Shown here: piece by piece, positions 1 through 8,141 of the stretch
How the letters are laid out: each line of letters opens with the position of its first letter
Position numbering within the stretch: the first letter of the stretch is position 1
Assembly (NCBI GenBank): GCA_050480245.1
Contig: JBCNEQ010000003.1
Source of the DNA: Anoxybacillus sp050480245
GTDB lineage: Bacteria > Bacillota > Bacilli > Bacillales > Anoxybacillaceae
Reading direction: 5' to 3' (one strand)
DNA: 64,000 bases
Made by a program: the position numbers and the translations under genes
The notes under the pieces: model-generated
Databases searched by the model: none
What the model was told of the DNA's origin: nothing
The model's input: the letters and a program-made list of their open reading frames with translations, nothing else

Positions 1-1316
1 ACCTTGGTGGCGGTACGTTTGACGTCTCCATTCTTGAGCTAGGTGACGGTGTATTCGAAGTAAAAGCTACTGCTGGTGACAACCATCTTGGTGGTGACGA
101 TTTTGACCAAGTTATCATCGACTATTTAGTTGAAGAATTTAAAAAAGAACACGGCATCGATTTATCGAAAGACAAAATGGCATTGCAGCGCTTAAAAGAT
201 GCAGCGGAAAAAGCGAAAAAAGAACTTTCTGGCGTGATGCAAACGCAAATTTCATTGCCTTTTATTAGCGCAAACGAAAACGGTCCACTTCACTTAGAAA
301 TGACGTTGACGCGCGCAAAATTTGAAGAATTATCTGCACACTTAGTTGAACGCACGATGGGTCCTGTTCGTCAAGCGCTAAAAGACGCTGGATTGACGCC
401 TGCGGACATCGATAAAGTTATTCTTGTCGGTGGTTCAACGCGCATTCCAGCTGTTCAAGAAGCAATTAAAAAAGAAATCGGAAAAGAGCCGCATAAAGGC
501 GTAAACCCAGATGAAGTTGTCGCAATTGGTGCAGCGATCCAAGGTGGCGTCATTGCTGGTGACGTGAAAGACGTTGTGTTGTTAGACGTGACACCACTTT
601 CACTCGGTATCGAAACGATGGGTGGCGTCTTTACAAAATTAATTGAACGTAACACGACAATTCCAACAAGCAAATCGCAAATTTTCACGACGGCAGCGGA
701 CAATCAAACAGCGGTAGACATTCACGTTTTACAAGGTGAACGCCCAATGGCTGCCGACAACAAAACGCTCGGTCGCTTCCAATTAACAGACATTCCACCA
801 GCTCCGCGCGGTGTGCCGCAAATTGAAGTAACGTTTGACATTGATGCAAACGGTATTGTACACGTGCGTGCGAAAGATTTAGGTACAAATAAAGAACAAT
901 CGATTACAATTAAATCTTCTTCTGGCTTATCTGAAGAAGAAATTCAACGCATGATTAAAGAAGCAGAAGAAAATGCAGAAGCAGACCGGAAGCGGAAAGA
1001 AGAAGTGGAACTTCGCAACGAAGCAGATCATCTCATTTTCACAACAGAAAAAACATTAAAAGAATTGGAAGGAAAAGTAGACGAAGCGGATGTGAAGAAA
1101 GCGCAAGAAGCAAAAGATGCGTTAAAAGCAGCGCTTGAGAAAAAAGATATCGAAGACATTCGTGCGAAGAAAAATGCGCTACAAGAAGTTGTCCAACAGC
1201 TTTCAATTAAGCTATACGAGCAAGCAGCTAAACAAGCGCAAGCTCAACAAAGCGAAGGCAAAAAAGACGATAACGTCGTCGATGCAGAATTTGAAGAAGT
1301 GAAAGAAGATAAGTAA
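1..1316 (+). CDS. dnaK: Chaperone DnaK (Hsp70), 5' end truncated by window edge
   Basis: ATP-dependent Hsp70 chaperone that binds unfolded peptides with DnaJ and GrpE in the cytoplasm. The reading frame is open from base 3 and starts inside the ATPase domain at the phosphate-loop motif LGGGTFDVS. About 437 of the usual ~610 residues are present. Visible marks are the second ATPase subdomain (VGGSTRIPAVQ), the interdomain linker and start of the substrate-binding domain (DVVLLDVTPLSLGIETMGG), and the acidic C-terminal tail ending in EFEEVKEDK. There is no internal start to prefer; the ATG at 177 is an ordinary methionine. hrcA and grpE, which normally precede it, lie outside the window. A terminator-like hairpin follows directly. 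Identity is certain. Confidence 0.98.
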   Translation, partial: LGGGTFDVSILELGDGVFEVKATAGDNHLGGDDFDQVIIDYLVEEFKKEHGIDLSKDKMALQRLKDAAEKAKKELSGVMQTQISLPFISANENGPLHLEMTLTRAKFEELSAHLVERTMGPVRQALKDAGLTPADIDKVILVGGSTRIPAVQEAIKKEIGKEPHKGVNPDEVVAIGAAIQGGVIAGDVKDVVLLDVTPLSLGIETMGGVFTKLIERNTTIPTSKSQIFTTAADNQTAVDIHVLQGERPMAADNKTLGRFQLTDIPPAPRGVPQIEVTFDIDANGIVHVRAKDLGTNKEQSITIKSSSGLSEEEIQRMIKEAEENAEADRKRKEEVELRNEADHLIFTTEKTLKELEGKVDEADVKKAQEAKDALKAALEKKDIEDIRAKKNALQEVVQQLSIKLYEQAAKQAQAQQSEGKKDDNVVDAEFEEVKEDK

Positions 1317-1323
1317 ACAAACG

Positions 1324-1364
1324 AAAAAGTCAAAGTCAGGCCTGCCTTGGCTTTGACTTTTTTG
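1324..1364 (+). terminator. Hairpin terminator after dnaK
   Basis: An inverted repeat pairs AAAAAGTCAAAG with CTTTGACTTTTT around a GC-rich centre and ends in a T-run. It lies 8 bases after the dnaK stop. In B. subtilis a comparable stem-loop between dnaK and dnaJ reduces readthrough, so this is probably a partial terminator. Confidence 0.8.
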
Positions 1365-1384
1365 CTATGGAAACATGAAATATA

Positions 1385-1414
1385 TTGCGCAATAAGATGA
1401 GACAATGATAAAAT
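1385..1414 (+). promoter_or_regulatory. Possible internal sigma-A promoter upstream of dnaJ
   Basis: TTGCGC and TAAAAT are separated by 18 bp, between the dnaK terminator and dnaJ. The -35 is weak (3 of 6). A 12-bp perfect palindrome, TATTGCGCAATA (1383-1394), overlaps it. B. subtilis has a vegetative promoter at the same place in the operon, which supports the call by position. Confidence 0.4.
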
Positions 1415-1448
1415 TACGTTCATGTGAACGAGTCGGGAGTGGGTGATC

Positions 1449-2570
1449 ATGAGTAAACGAGACTACTATGAAGTGCTCGGTGTGAGTAAAAACGCAACAA
1501 AGGAAGAAATTAAAAAAGCATATCGGAAGTTATCGAAACAGTATCATCCAGATATTAATAAAGCGCCCGATGCGGCAGAAAAGTTTAAAGAAATTAAAGA
1601 AGCATACGAAGTGTTAAGCGACGATCAAAAGCGTGCCCACTATGATCAGTTCGGCCATACCGATCCGAACCAGCAGTTTGGCGGATTTGGTGGCGCTGAT
1701 TTTGACTTTGGTGGGTTTGGCGGCTTTGAAGATATTTTTAGCAGCTTTTTTGGCGGTGGTCGCCGACGCGATCCGAACGCGCCACGTGCAGGGGCCGATT
1801 TACAATATACGATGCGGTTGACATTTGAAGAAGCGGTATTTGGAAAAGAAACGGATATTGAAATTCCGCGTGAAGAAACGTGCGATACGTGCCACGGTTC
1901 GGGTGCGAAGCCGGGAACGAAAAAAGAAACGTGCGCACATTGTCACGGTACAGGACAATTAACGATTGAACAAGCGACACCGTTTGGTCGCATCGTAAAC
2001 CGCCGCGTTTGTCATTATTGTGGCGGTACAGGACAGTTTATTAAAGAAAAATGTACAACGTGCCATGGAAGAGGTCGTGTGAAAAAACGAAAAAAAATTC
2101 ATGTCAAAATTCCAGCTGGTGTCGATGATGGCCAACAATTGCGTCTAGCGGGTCAAGGTGAACCAGGAATAAACGGAGGACCATCCGGAGACTTATATAT
2201 CGTTTTCCACGTTGAACCACATGAGTTTTTCGAACGGGATGGCGATGACATTTATTGTGAAATGCCAATTACGTTTACACAAGCCGCGCTCGGAGCGGAT
2301 ATTGAAGTGCCAACGTTGTACGGTAAAGTGAAGTTGAAAATTCCAGCTGGTACGCAAACAGGTACAAAATTCCGTTTGAAAGGAAAAGGAGTACCGAATG
2401 TGCATGGGTACGGAAAAGGAGATCAACACATTCGCGTTCGTGTTGTCACACCAACGAAATTAACGGAACGTCAAAAACAATTGTTGCGTGAATTTGAACA
2501 ACTCAGTCAAGGGAATGGCCAAGAAGACAGCTTTTTTGCAAAAGTGAAGCGAGCATTTAAAGGGGAGTAA
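1449..2570 (+). CDS. dnaJ: Chaperone DnaJ (Hsp40)
   Basis: Co-chaperone that delivers clients to DnaK and stimulates its ATPase. The 373-residue product has the complete type I layout: J domain with the HPD motif at residues 33-35, a Gly/Phe-rich linker (about 75-110), four zinc-binding repeats of the CxxCxGxG type (CDTCHGSG, CAHCHGTG, CHYCGGTG, CTTCHGRG, about 140-210), and the C-terminal client-binding domains. I chose the ATG at 1449, which gives the family N-terminus MSKRDYYEVLG and has a GGGAGTGG ribosome site at good distance; a GTG two codons upstream is also in frame. prmA follows after 24 bp. Confidence 0.97.
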   Translation: MSKRDYYEVLGVSKNATKEEIKKAYRKLSKQYHPDINKAPDAAEKFKEIKEAYEVLSDDQKRAHYDQFGHTDPNQQFGGFGGADFDFGGFGGFEDIFSSFFGGGRRRDPNAPRAGADLQYTMRLTFEEAVFGKETDIEIPREETCDTCHGSGAKPGTKKETCAHCHGTGQLTIEQATPFGRIVNRRVCHYCGGTGQFIKEKCTTCHGRGRVKKRKKIHVKIPAGVDDGQQLRLAGQGEPGINGGPSGDLYIVFHVEPHEFFERDGDDIYCEMPITFTQAALGADIEVPTLYGKVKLKIPAGTQTGTKFRLKGKGVPNVHGYGKGDQHIRVRVVTPTKLTERQKQLLREFEQLSQGNGQEDSFFAKVKRAFKGE

Positions 2571-2594
2571 CGTGAAGGAGGAGTTGGTAGATTT

Positions 2595-3533
2595 ATGAAA
2601 TGGTCAGAAATAAGCATTCATACAACACACGAAGCGGTTGAGGCAATTTCGAATATTTTACACGAAGCGGGTGCTGGTGGTGTCGTCATTGAAGATCCGT
2701 TTGAACTAACGAAAGAACGAGAAACGACTTACGGGGAAATCTACCAACTCAATCCTGACGATTACCCCGAAGAAGGCGTCATTATTAAAGCATATTTACC
2801 GGTGAATAGTTTTTTAGGTGAAACGGTCGAAGAAATTAAACAAGCGATTAATAACTTAATGCTATATAACATCGATATTGGACGAAATAAAATTACAATT
2901 AGCGAAGTGAACGAAGAAGAATGGGCAACAGCGTGGAAAAAATATTATAACCCTGTCAAAATTTCTGAGCGCTTTACGATCGTTCCGACATGGGAGACGT
3001 ATGAACCGGTTTCAAGCGATGAATTAATTATTGAGCTAGATCCGGGCATGGCGTTTGGTACAGGGACGCATCCGACAACAGTTATGTGTATTCAAGCGCT
3101 TGAAAAAACGGTTAAAGAAGGGGATACAGTCGTTGATGTCGGTACAGGATCAGGCATTTTAAGCATTGCGGCTGCGATGTTAGGGGCAAAGCGTGTCCAT
3201 GCGCTCGATTTAGATCCAGTTGCGGTAGAAAGTGCAAAATTAAACGTGAAGTTAAATAAAGTGCACGATGTTGTCACCGTTTCGCAAAACAATTTACTTG
3301 ATCGAATCGATGAACAAGCAGATGTTATCGTAGCAAACATTTTAGCTGAAATTATTCTTCGTTTTGTCGACGATGCGTATCGTCTGTTGCGTTCAGATGG
3401 TGTGTTTATTACATCAGGTATCATTCAAACGAAAAAACAAGAAGTGAAGGAAGGGCTTCTTCGTGCTGGTTTTACCATTGAAGAAACGTTAACGATGGAA
3501 GACTGGGTTGCGTTTATTGCGAAAAAACAATAA
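2595..3533 (+). CDS. prmA: Ribosomal protein L11 methyltransferase
   Basis: S-adenosylmethionine-dependent enzyme that methylates ribosomal protein L11. The 312-residue protein has the PrmA N-terminal substrate-recognition domain followed by a class I methyltransferase fold: motif I VDVGTGSGILSIAA near residue 180 and the NIL motif (VANILAEII) near 245. Length is normal for the family. The ATG at 2595 follows an AAGGAGGAG ribosome site. It sits in the conserved dnaJ-prmA-rsmE-mtaB order of the Bacillus dnaK operon (yqeT position), with only 5 bp to rsmE under the preferred annotation upstream end, so co-transcription is likely. Confidence 0.95.
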   Translation: MKWSEISIHTTHEAVEAISNILHEAGAGGVVIEDPFELTKERETTYGEIYQLNPDDYPEEGVIIKAYLPVNSFLGETVEEIKQAINNLMLYNIDIGRNKITISEVNEEEWATAWKKYYNPVKISERFTIVPTWETYEPVSSDELIIELDPGMAFGTGTHPTTVMCIQALEKTVKEGDTVVDVGTGSGILSIAAAMLGAKRVHALDLDPVAVESAKLNVKLNKVHDVVTVSQNNLLDRIDEQADVIVANILAEIILRFVDDAYRLLRSDGVFITSGIIQTKKQEVKEGLLRAGFTIEETLTMEDWVAFIAKKQ

Positions 3534-3547
3534 AAAGGGTGTTCGTG

Positions 3548-4297
3548 TTGCAACGGTATTTTGTACGTAACGAGCAAATCGTTGGCGATCACGTCATGAT
3601 TTCTGGCGATGACGTCCATCATATCGGACGGGTGATGCGCATGAATGAAGGGGATCGCCTTCTTTGTTGTAATGAACGTAGTGAAACGATGCTTTGTGAG
3701 ATCGAACAAATTTCCAATGATTTTGTTCGCTGCCGTATTATACAATGGATAGAGGCAAACGTTGAACTTCCTGTACACGTATATGTCGCAAGCGGATTGC
3801 TAAAAGGAGATAAATACGAACTCGTTTTACAAAAAGGAACAGAGCTTGGAGCAAAAGGGTTTCTTCCGCTTATCACCTCTCGTTCGATCGTGAAATGGGA
3901 CGAGAAAAAAGGGGATAAAAAAGTGGAACGTTGGCAAAAAATCGTGAAAGAAGCGGCTGAACAGTCGCACAGAGCTTACATGCCATCTGTTTGTGCTCCG
4001 ATGACGATTCGTGAACTTATTGCATGGGCGCGCGACATCAATTATAAATATATTGCGTATGAAGAAGAGGCGAAAGAAGGACGTCACCGTTCGTTTGCTC
4101 ATCTTCTTCAAACGATGAGCAAGGAGGACTCTCTCCTCATCGTTTTTGGACCAGAAGGAGGCCTCTCTGAACAAGAGGTGGCGTTATTAAAAGAACATGG
4201 ATTCGTCGCATGCAGTCTTGGGCCACGTATTTTACGGGCAGAGACAGCGCCATTATATGCATTATCCGCTGTATCTTATGAATGGGAACTTAAGTGA
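3548..4297 (+). CDS. rsmE: 16S rRNA (uracil-1498-N3)-methyltransferase
   Basis: SPOUT-family enzyme that methylates U1498 of 16S rRNA. The 249-residue product has the N-terminal PUA-like part (MQRYFVRNEQ..., DDVHHIGRVMRM) and the knotted SAM-binding part with VFGPEGGLSEQE and the C-terminal LGPRILRAETAPLYALSA signature. I prefer the TTG at 3548 because it yields the family N-terminus MQRYF and lies about 7 bases from AAGGGTG; GTG codons at 3539 and 3545 are in-frame alternatives. Its TGA is embedded in the mtaB ribosome site, indicating translational coupling. It corresponds to yqeU of B. subtilis. Confidence 0.93.
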   Translation: MQRYFVRNEQIVGDHVMISGDDVHHIGRVMRMNEGDRLLCCNERSETMLCEIEQISNDFVRCRIIQWIEANVELPVHVYVASGLLKGDKYELVLQKGTELGAKGFLPLITSRSIVKWDEKKGDKKVERWQKIVKEAAEQSHRAYMPSVCAPMTIRELIAWARDINYKYIAYEEEAKEGRHRSFAHLLQTMSKEDSLLIVFGPEGGLSEQEVALLKEHGFVACSLGPRILRAETAPLYALSAVSYEWELK

Positions 4298-4307
4298 GGT
4301 GATCTAC

Positions 4308-5660
4308 ATGCCAACGGTTGCATTTCATACGTTAGGATGCAAAGTGAATCATTACGAAACAGAAGCGATTTGGCAGTTATTTAAACAAGCAGGATACGAG
4401 CGAAAAGACTTTGAAAGCCACGCCGATGTATACGTTATTAATACGTGTACAGTAACGAATACAGGCGATAAAAAAAGCCGTCAAGTCATTCGTCGCGCGG
4501 TGCGCCGCAATCCTGATGCGGTCGTATGTGTAACAGGCTGTTATGCGCAAACGTCTCCAGCGGAAGTTATGGCGATTCCTGGTGTCGATATCGTCATCGG
4601 GACACAAGATCGCAGCAAAATTTTAGAGTACATTGAGCAGTTTAAACAACAACGCCAGCCGATTAACGGTGTGCGCAATATTATGAAAACGCGTGTATAT
4701 GAAGAGCTTGATGTGCCTGCATTTACGGATCGAACACGCGCATCGCTGAAAATCCAAGAAGGATGCAATAACTTTTGTACGTTTTGTATTATTCCATGGG
4801 CGCGCGGTTTAATGCGCTCGCGCGATCCGAAAGAAGTTATTCGTCAGGCGCAACAACTCGTTGACGCGGGATATAAAGAAATTGTATTGACGGGCATTCA
4901 TACAGGCGGATATGGAGAAGATATGAAAGATTACAATTTCGCCATGTTGTTGCGCGATATTGATGAGCAAGTAAAAGGATTAAAACGTTTGCGCATTTCA
5001 TCGATTGAAGCGAGCCAAATTACAGATGAAGTGATCGACGTATTGAGACAATCGGATAAAATCGTCCGTCATTTACACATTCCGTTGCAATCTGGTTCAA
5101 ACGCGGTGTTAAAGCGAATGCGCCGCAAATATACGACGGAATTTTTTGCGGAGAGACTAGCTCGTTTACGTGAAGTATTTCCAGACTTAGCTGTAACATC
5201 AGATGTAATCGTCGGTTTCCCTGGGGAGACGGAAGAAGAATTTATGGAAACATATGAATTTATTCGCGAGCAACGCTTCTCCGAACTGCATGTCTTTCCA
5301 TACTCAAAACGGACAGGCACACCAGCCGCAAGAATGCCAGATCAAGTTGACGAAGAAATAAAAAATGAGCGCGTTCATCGCTTAATTGCACTTTCCGATC
5401 AATTAGCGAAGGAGTATGCATCGAAGTTTGAAGGACAAGTGCTTGAAGTCATTCCAGAAGAGCTTTATAAAGAAGATCCAACGAGCGGATTATATGTCGG
5501 TTATACGGATAACTATTTAAAAGTGAAATTCCCAGCAACAGAAGAAATGGTCGGTCAACTCGTGAAAGTGAAAATTACAAAAGCAGGCTATCCATATAAC
5601 GAAGGGGAATTTGTTCGTGTCATTGACGATGCTCATGAAGCCATTCGGCTAAGCTCATAA
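4308..5660 (+). CDS. mtaB: tRNA (N6-L-threonylcarbamoyladenosine(37)-C2)-methylthiotransferase
   Basis: Radical-SAM methylthiotransferase that converts t6A37 to ms2t6A37 in tRNAs. The 450-residue protein shows the N-terminal UPF0004 domain with three cluster cysteines (LGCKVN, NTCTVTN, VTGCYAQ), the radical-SAM cluster motif CNNFCTFC near residue 155, and a C-terminal TRAM domain. The true start is the ATG at 4308, with GAGGTG overlapping the rsmE stop; the open frame extends upstream through rsmE but that part is not coding. It is the last gene of the dnaK-operon block (yqeV) and is followed by a strong new promoter for rpsU. Confidence 0.96.
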   Translation: MPTVAFHTLGCKVNHYETEAIWQLFKQAGYERKDFESHADVYVINTCTVTNTGDKKSRQVIRRAVRRNPDAVVCVTGCYAQTSPAEVMAIPGVDIVIGTQDRSKILEYIEQFKQQRQPINGVRNIMKTRVYEELDVPAFTDRTRASLKIQEGCNNFCTFCIIPWARGLMRSRDPKEVIRQAQQLVDAGYKEIVLTGIHTGGYGEDMKDYNFAMLLRDIDEQVKGLKRLRISSIEASQITDEVIDVLRQSDKIVRHLHIPLQSGSNAVLKRMRRKYTTEFFAERLARLREVFPDLAVTSDVIVGFPGETEEEFMETYEFIREQRFSELHVFPYSKRTGTPAARMPDQVDEEIKNERVHRLIALSDQLAKEYASKFEGQVLEVIPEELYKEDPTSGLYVGYTDNYLKVKFPATEEMVGQLVKVKITKAGYPYNEGEFVRVIDDAHEAIRLSS

Positions 5661-5667
5661 AAAGAAG

Positions 5668-5696
5668 TTGACTTATGAGCTTGGTTATATTATACT
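5668..5696 (+). promoter_or_regulatory. Strong sigma-A promoter for rpsU-yqeY
   Basis: TTGACT (5668-5673) and TATACT (5691-5696) are separated by exactly 17 bp, each one mismatch from consensus. Transcription would start near 5703, 58 bp before rpsU. Confidence 0.85.
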
Positions 5697-5702
5697 TTGA
5701 AA

Positions 5703-5722
5703 GTACATGTTTTAACATGTAC
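5703..5722 (+). promoter_or_regulatory. Perfect hairpin at the predicted 5' end of the rpsU mRNA
   Basis: GTACATGT and ACATGTAC form an 8-bp perfect inverted repeat around TTTA, starting about 7 bases after the -10 box. It would cap the transcript with a stem-loop, or act as an operator on DNA. Function unknown. Confidence 0.6.
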
Positions 5723-5760
5723 CAAGGATTAGCGGTTTTGTTCGGAGGGAGGGAAGTAGG

Positions 5761-5934
5761 ATGTCAAAAACGATCGTTCGTAAAAACGAGTCGCTTGAAG
5801 ATGCTCTTCGTCGCTTCAAACGTGCGGTTTCAAAAACAGGTACGTTGCAAGAAGCAAGAAAGCGCGAATTCTATGAGAAGCCAAGCGTAAGACGTAAGAA
5901 AAAGTCTGAAGCGGCTAGAAAGCGCAAATATTAA
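5761..5934 (+). CDS. rpsU: 30S ribosomal protein S21
   Basis: Small basic protein of the 30S subunit, close to the platform and anti-Shine-Dalgarno region. The 57-residue translation begins MSKTIVRKNESLEDALRRF and ends in the basic tail SEAARKRKY, typical of S21 in length and sequence. The ATG at 5761 follows a strong GGAGGGAGGG ribosome site. The gene sits behind its own strong promoter and a leader hairpin, and yqeY begins 14 bp after its stop, the same pairing as in B. subtilis. Identity is secure although the gene is short. Confidence 0.95.
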   Translation: MSKTIVRKNESLEDALRRFKRAVSKTGTLQEARKREFYEKPSVRRKKKSEAARKRKY

Positions 5935-5948
5935 AAGAGGGTGTATTT

Positions 5949-6392
5949 ATGAGTCTTCTCGAACGTTTGAACAATGATATGAAACAAGCGATGAAAAACA
6001 AAGAGAAGGACAAATTGTCGGTCATTCGCATGGTGAAATCCGCTTTGCAAAATGAAGCGATTAAACTTGGCAAAACGTTGACCGAAGATGAAGAATTAAC
6101 CGTACTTTCTCGCGAATTAAAGCAGCGTAAAGACTCCCTCCAAGAATTTGAAAAAGCTGGTCGCACAGACCTTGTTGATAAAGTCAAGGAAGAAATTACG
6201 GTTCTTGAACTTTACATGCCGAAGCAGTTGAGCGAAGAAGAGCTTGTGCAAATCGTGAAAGAAACGATTGCCGAAGTGGGCGCTTCCTCAAAAGCGGATA
6301 TGGGTAAAGTGATGGGAGCGATCATGCCGAAAGTGAAAGGAAAAGCGGACGGATCGCTCGTGAACAAACTTGTTCAACAACATTTAAGCTAA
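5949..6392 (+). CDS. yqeY: GatB/YqeY-domain protein
   Basis: A 147-residue YqeY family protein. The family resembles the tRNA-binding tail of the GatB subunit of Asp/Glu-tRNA amidotransferase; its exact cellular role is unsettled. Visible marks are the helical N-terminus MSLLERLNNDMKQAMKNK, the motif KLSVIRMVKSAL, and the C-terminal helix-rich segment DMGKVMGAIMPKVKGKADG shared with GatB. The ATG follows AGAGGGTG. It is co-transcribed with rpsU and closed by a perfect terminator immediately after its stop codon. Confidence 0.93.
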   Translation: MSLLERLNNDMKQAMKNKEKDKLSVIRMVKSALQNEAIKLGKTLTEDEELTVLSRELKQRKDSLQEFEKAGRTDLVDKVKEEITVLELYMPKQLSEEELVQIVKETIAEVGASSKADMGKVMGAIMPKVKGKADGSLVNKLVQQHLS

Positions 6393-6423
6393 AAACACCT
6401 TACGATATCGTAAGGTGTTTTTC
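6392..6423 (+). terminator. Perfect palindromic terminator after yqeY
   Basis: The 32 bases are a fully symmetric inverted repeat (16-bp arms AAAAACACCTTACGAT / ATCGTAAGGTGTTTTT). Poly-A and poly-T flanks mean it can terminate in either direction. Confidence 0.92.
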
Positions 6424-6485
6424 TATTTTTTGAAACTTTTTTTCTTTCCATACGTACATAATAAAAGGTGAAGGGAGGAAAAACG

Positions 6486-7148
6486 ATGGCCGGTTTCATT
6501 ATTGCTTTTACGCATCCGTTTCTTGCTGCGCTTTTACTCATCGCCGGCAGCGTGTTGTTTGTTTGGCAACTATACGATGCGCGCTGGGGATGGAAAGGAA
6601 CGGGGAGCCTCGTTTGCTTTTTGCTTTTTTTCTCATCGCATTTAGCGGCTGGTTTAACAACTTTCGGAGCGATCATGTTATTTACTATTGGTCTTATTTT
6701 GTTAGTCATTGAGCTGTTTGTGCCAGGTGGGGTAATCGGCTTGCTTGGGCTTGGGACGCTTCTTTGGAGTTTATTTTTAGCCGCCAAATATTCCCCGTTT
6801 ATTACTGTTTCTTTAGCGGTAGCTGTCGTTAGCGCGCTCATGATGGGATTATGGTTAAGTCGAGTCAGCAAAAAGAAGATGATGCTTTTTGAGAAAATCG
6901 TACTTACTGATGAACAGCGAAATGAAAAAGGATATGTTTCTCATGACGCGCGTGTTGATTTAATTGGAAAGCGGGGGGTGGCATTGACGGTGTTGCGTCC
7001 GGCAGGAACAGCACTTATTGATGACGAGCGTGTCGATGTCGTTACAGAAGGAGAATATATAGAGCGAAATCGTCCGATTGAAGTCGTTTATGTCGATGGG
7101 TTAAAAATTGTTGTTCGTGAATGGAAAAAAGAGGAGGAGATCATATGA
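6486..7148 (+). CDS. NfeD-family membrane protein, short form without protease domain
   Basis: A 220-residue polytopic membrane protein with four to five hydrophobic segments (about residues 5-22, 35-52, 58-90, 98-120) and a C-terminal soluble NfeD-type OB-fold (RGVALTVLRPAGTALIDDERVDV). NfeD proteins partner flotillins in membrane microdomains. B. subtilis YqeZ at this locus is about twice as long and carries an N-terminal ClpP-like serine protease; that domain is absent here and no remnant is seen upstream. Start: ATG at 6486 after GGGAGGA. Its stop overlaps the floA start by 4 bp (ATGA), so the two are coupled. Confidence 0.85.
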   Translation: MAGFIIAFTHPFLAALLLIAGSVLFVWQLYDARWGWKGTGSLVCFLLFFSSHLAAGLTTFGAIMLFTIGLILLVIELFVPGGVIGLLGLGTLLWSLFLAAKYSPFITVSLAVAVVSALMMGLWLSRVSKKKMMLFEKIVLTDEQRNEKGYVSHDARVDLIGKRGVALTVLRPAGTALIDDERVDVVTEGEYIERNRPIEVVYVDGLKIVVREWKKEEEII

Positions 7149-8134
7149 TGCCAGATCAAGTGTTATTCATTATTGCGATTGCTTTAGGACTTGTATTGTT
7201 AGCTGTTTTCTTTTCATTCGTTCCGGTTATGCTTTGGATTTCAGCCATTGCTTCCGGCGTTCCAATTAGCATTTTTACGCTTATTGGCATGCGATTGCGT
7301 CGCGTCATTCCATCGCGCGTCATTAATCCATTAATTAAAGCGAAAAAAGCAGGACTAAATGTGACGATTAACCAATTAGAAAGCCATTATTTAGCAGGTG
7401 GAAATGTCGACCGCGTCGTTAATGCTTTAATTGCTGCACAACGCGCCAATATTAATTTAACGTTTGAACGTTGTGCTGCCATTGATTTAGCTGGCCGAAA
7501 CGTGTTAGAAGCGGTACAAATGAGCGTGAATCCAAAAGTCATTGAAACGCCGTTTATTTCAGGTGTCGCAATGGATGGTATTGAAGTGAAGGCGAAAGCG
7601 CGTATTACCGTGAGAGCTAATATTGATCGGTTAGTCGGTGGCGCAGGGGAAGAGACGATTATTGCTCGCGTCGGGGAAGGTATTGTATCAACGATCGGGT
7701 CCCAACATGACCATAAAAAAGTGCTTGAAAATCCAGATATGATTTCGCAAACGGTATTAACCAAAGGGTTAGACTCAGGGACAGCGTTTGAAATTTTATC
7801 GATCGATATTGCAGATATTGATATCGGAAAAAACATTGGGGCGGAGTTGCAAACAGATCAAGCCGAAGCGGATAAAAAAATTGCGCAAGCAAAAGCAGAA
7901 GAACGTCGTGCAATGGCCGTTGCGCTTGAGCAAGAAATGAAAGCGCGCGTGCAGGAAATGCAAGCAAAAGTAGTTGAAGCGGAGGCACAAGTGCCGCTTG
8001 CGATGGCAGAAGCGCTTCGTTCTGGAAAGCTCGGTGTCATGGATTACATGAACTTGAAAAACATTATGGCGGATACGAATATGCGCGACTCGATTGGCAA
8101 GCTGACGCAACATCCGGATGATGAGCAAAAGTGA
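7145..8134 (+). CDS. floA: Flotillin-like membrane scaffold protein FloA
   Basis: Organises functional membrane microdomains and affects envelope and sporulation processes. The 329-residue protein has one N-terminal membrane segment (about 6-28), a second short hydrophobic stretch, the SPFH/band-7 core (VNPKVIETPFISGVAMDGIE) and a long C-terminal Ala/Glu-rich coiled coil (QAEADKKIAQAKAEERRAMA...) with the EA repeats typical of flotillins. Start at ATG 7145, overlapping the nfeD stop, preceded by GAGGAGG; the ATG at 7148 is equally possible. It equals yqfA of B. subtilis. A long open frame on the opposite strand is a shadow of this Ala-rich region. Confidence 0.95.
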   Translation: MMPDQVLFIIAIALGLVLLAVFFSFVPVMLWISAIASGVPISIFTLIGMRLRRVIPSRVINPLIKAKKAGLNVTINQLESHYLAGGNVDRVVNALIAAQRANINLTFERCAAIDLAGRNVLEAVQMSVNPKVIETPFISGVAMDGIEVKAKARITVRANIDRLVGGAGEETIIARVGEGIVSTIGSQHDHKKVLENPDMISQTVLTKGLDSGTAFEILSIDIADIDIGKNIGAELQTDQAEADKKIAQAKAEERRAMAVALEQEMKARVQEMQAKVVEAEAQVPLAMAEALRSGKLGVMDYMNLKNIMADTNMRDSIGKLTQHPDDEQK

Positions 8135-8141
8135 GGAATGA

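Noticed and set aside
4197..4307. Upstream extension of mtaB
   Set aside because: It lies within rsmE; the ATG at 4308 has its own ribosome site and gives the family N-terminus.
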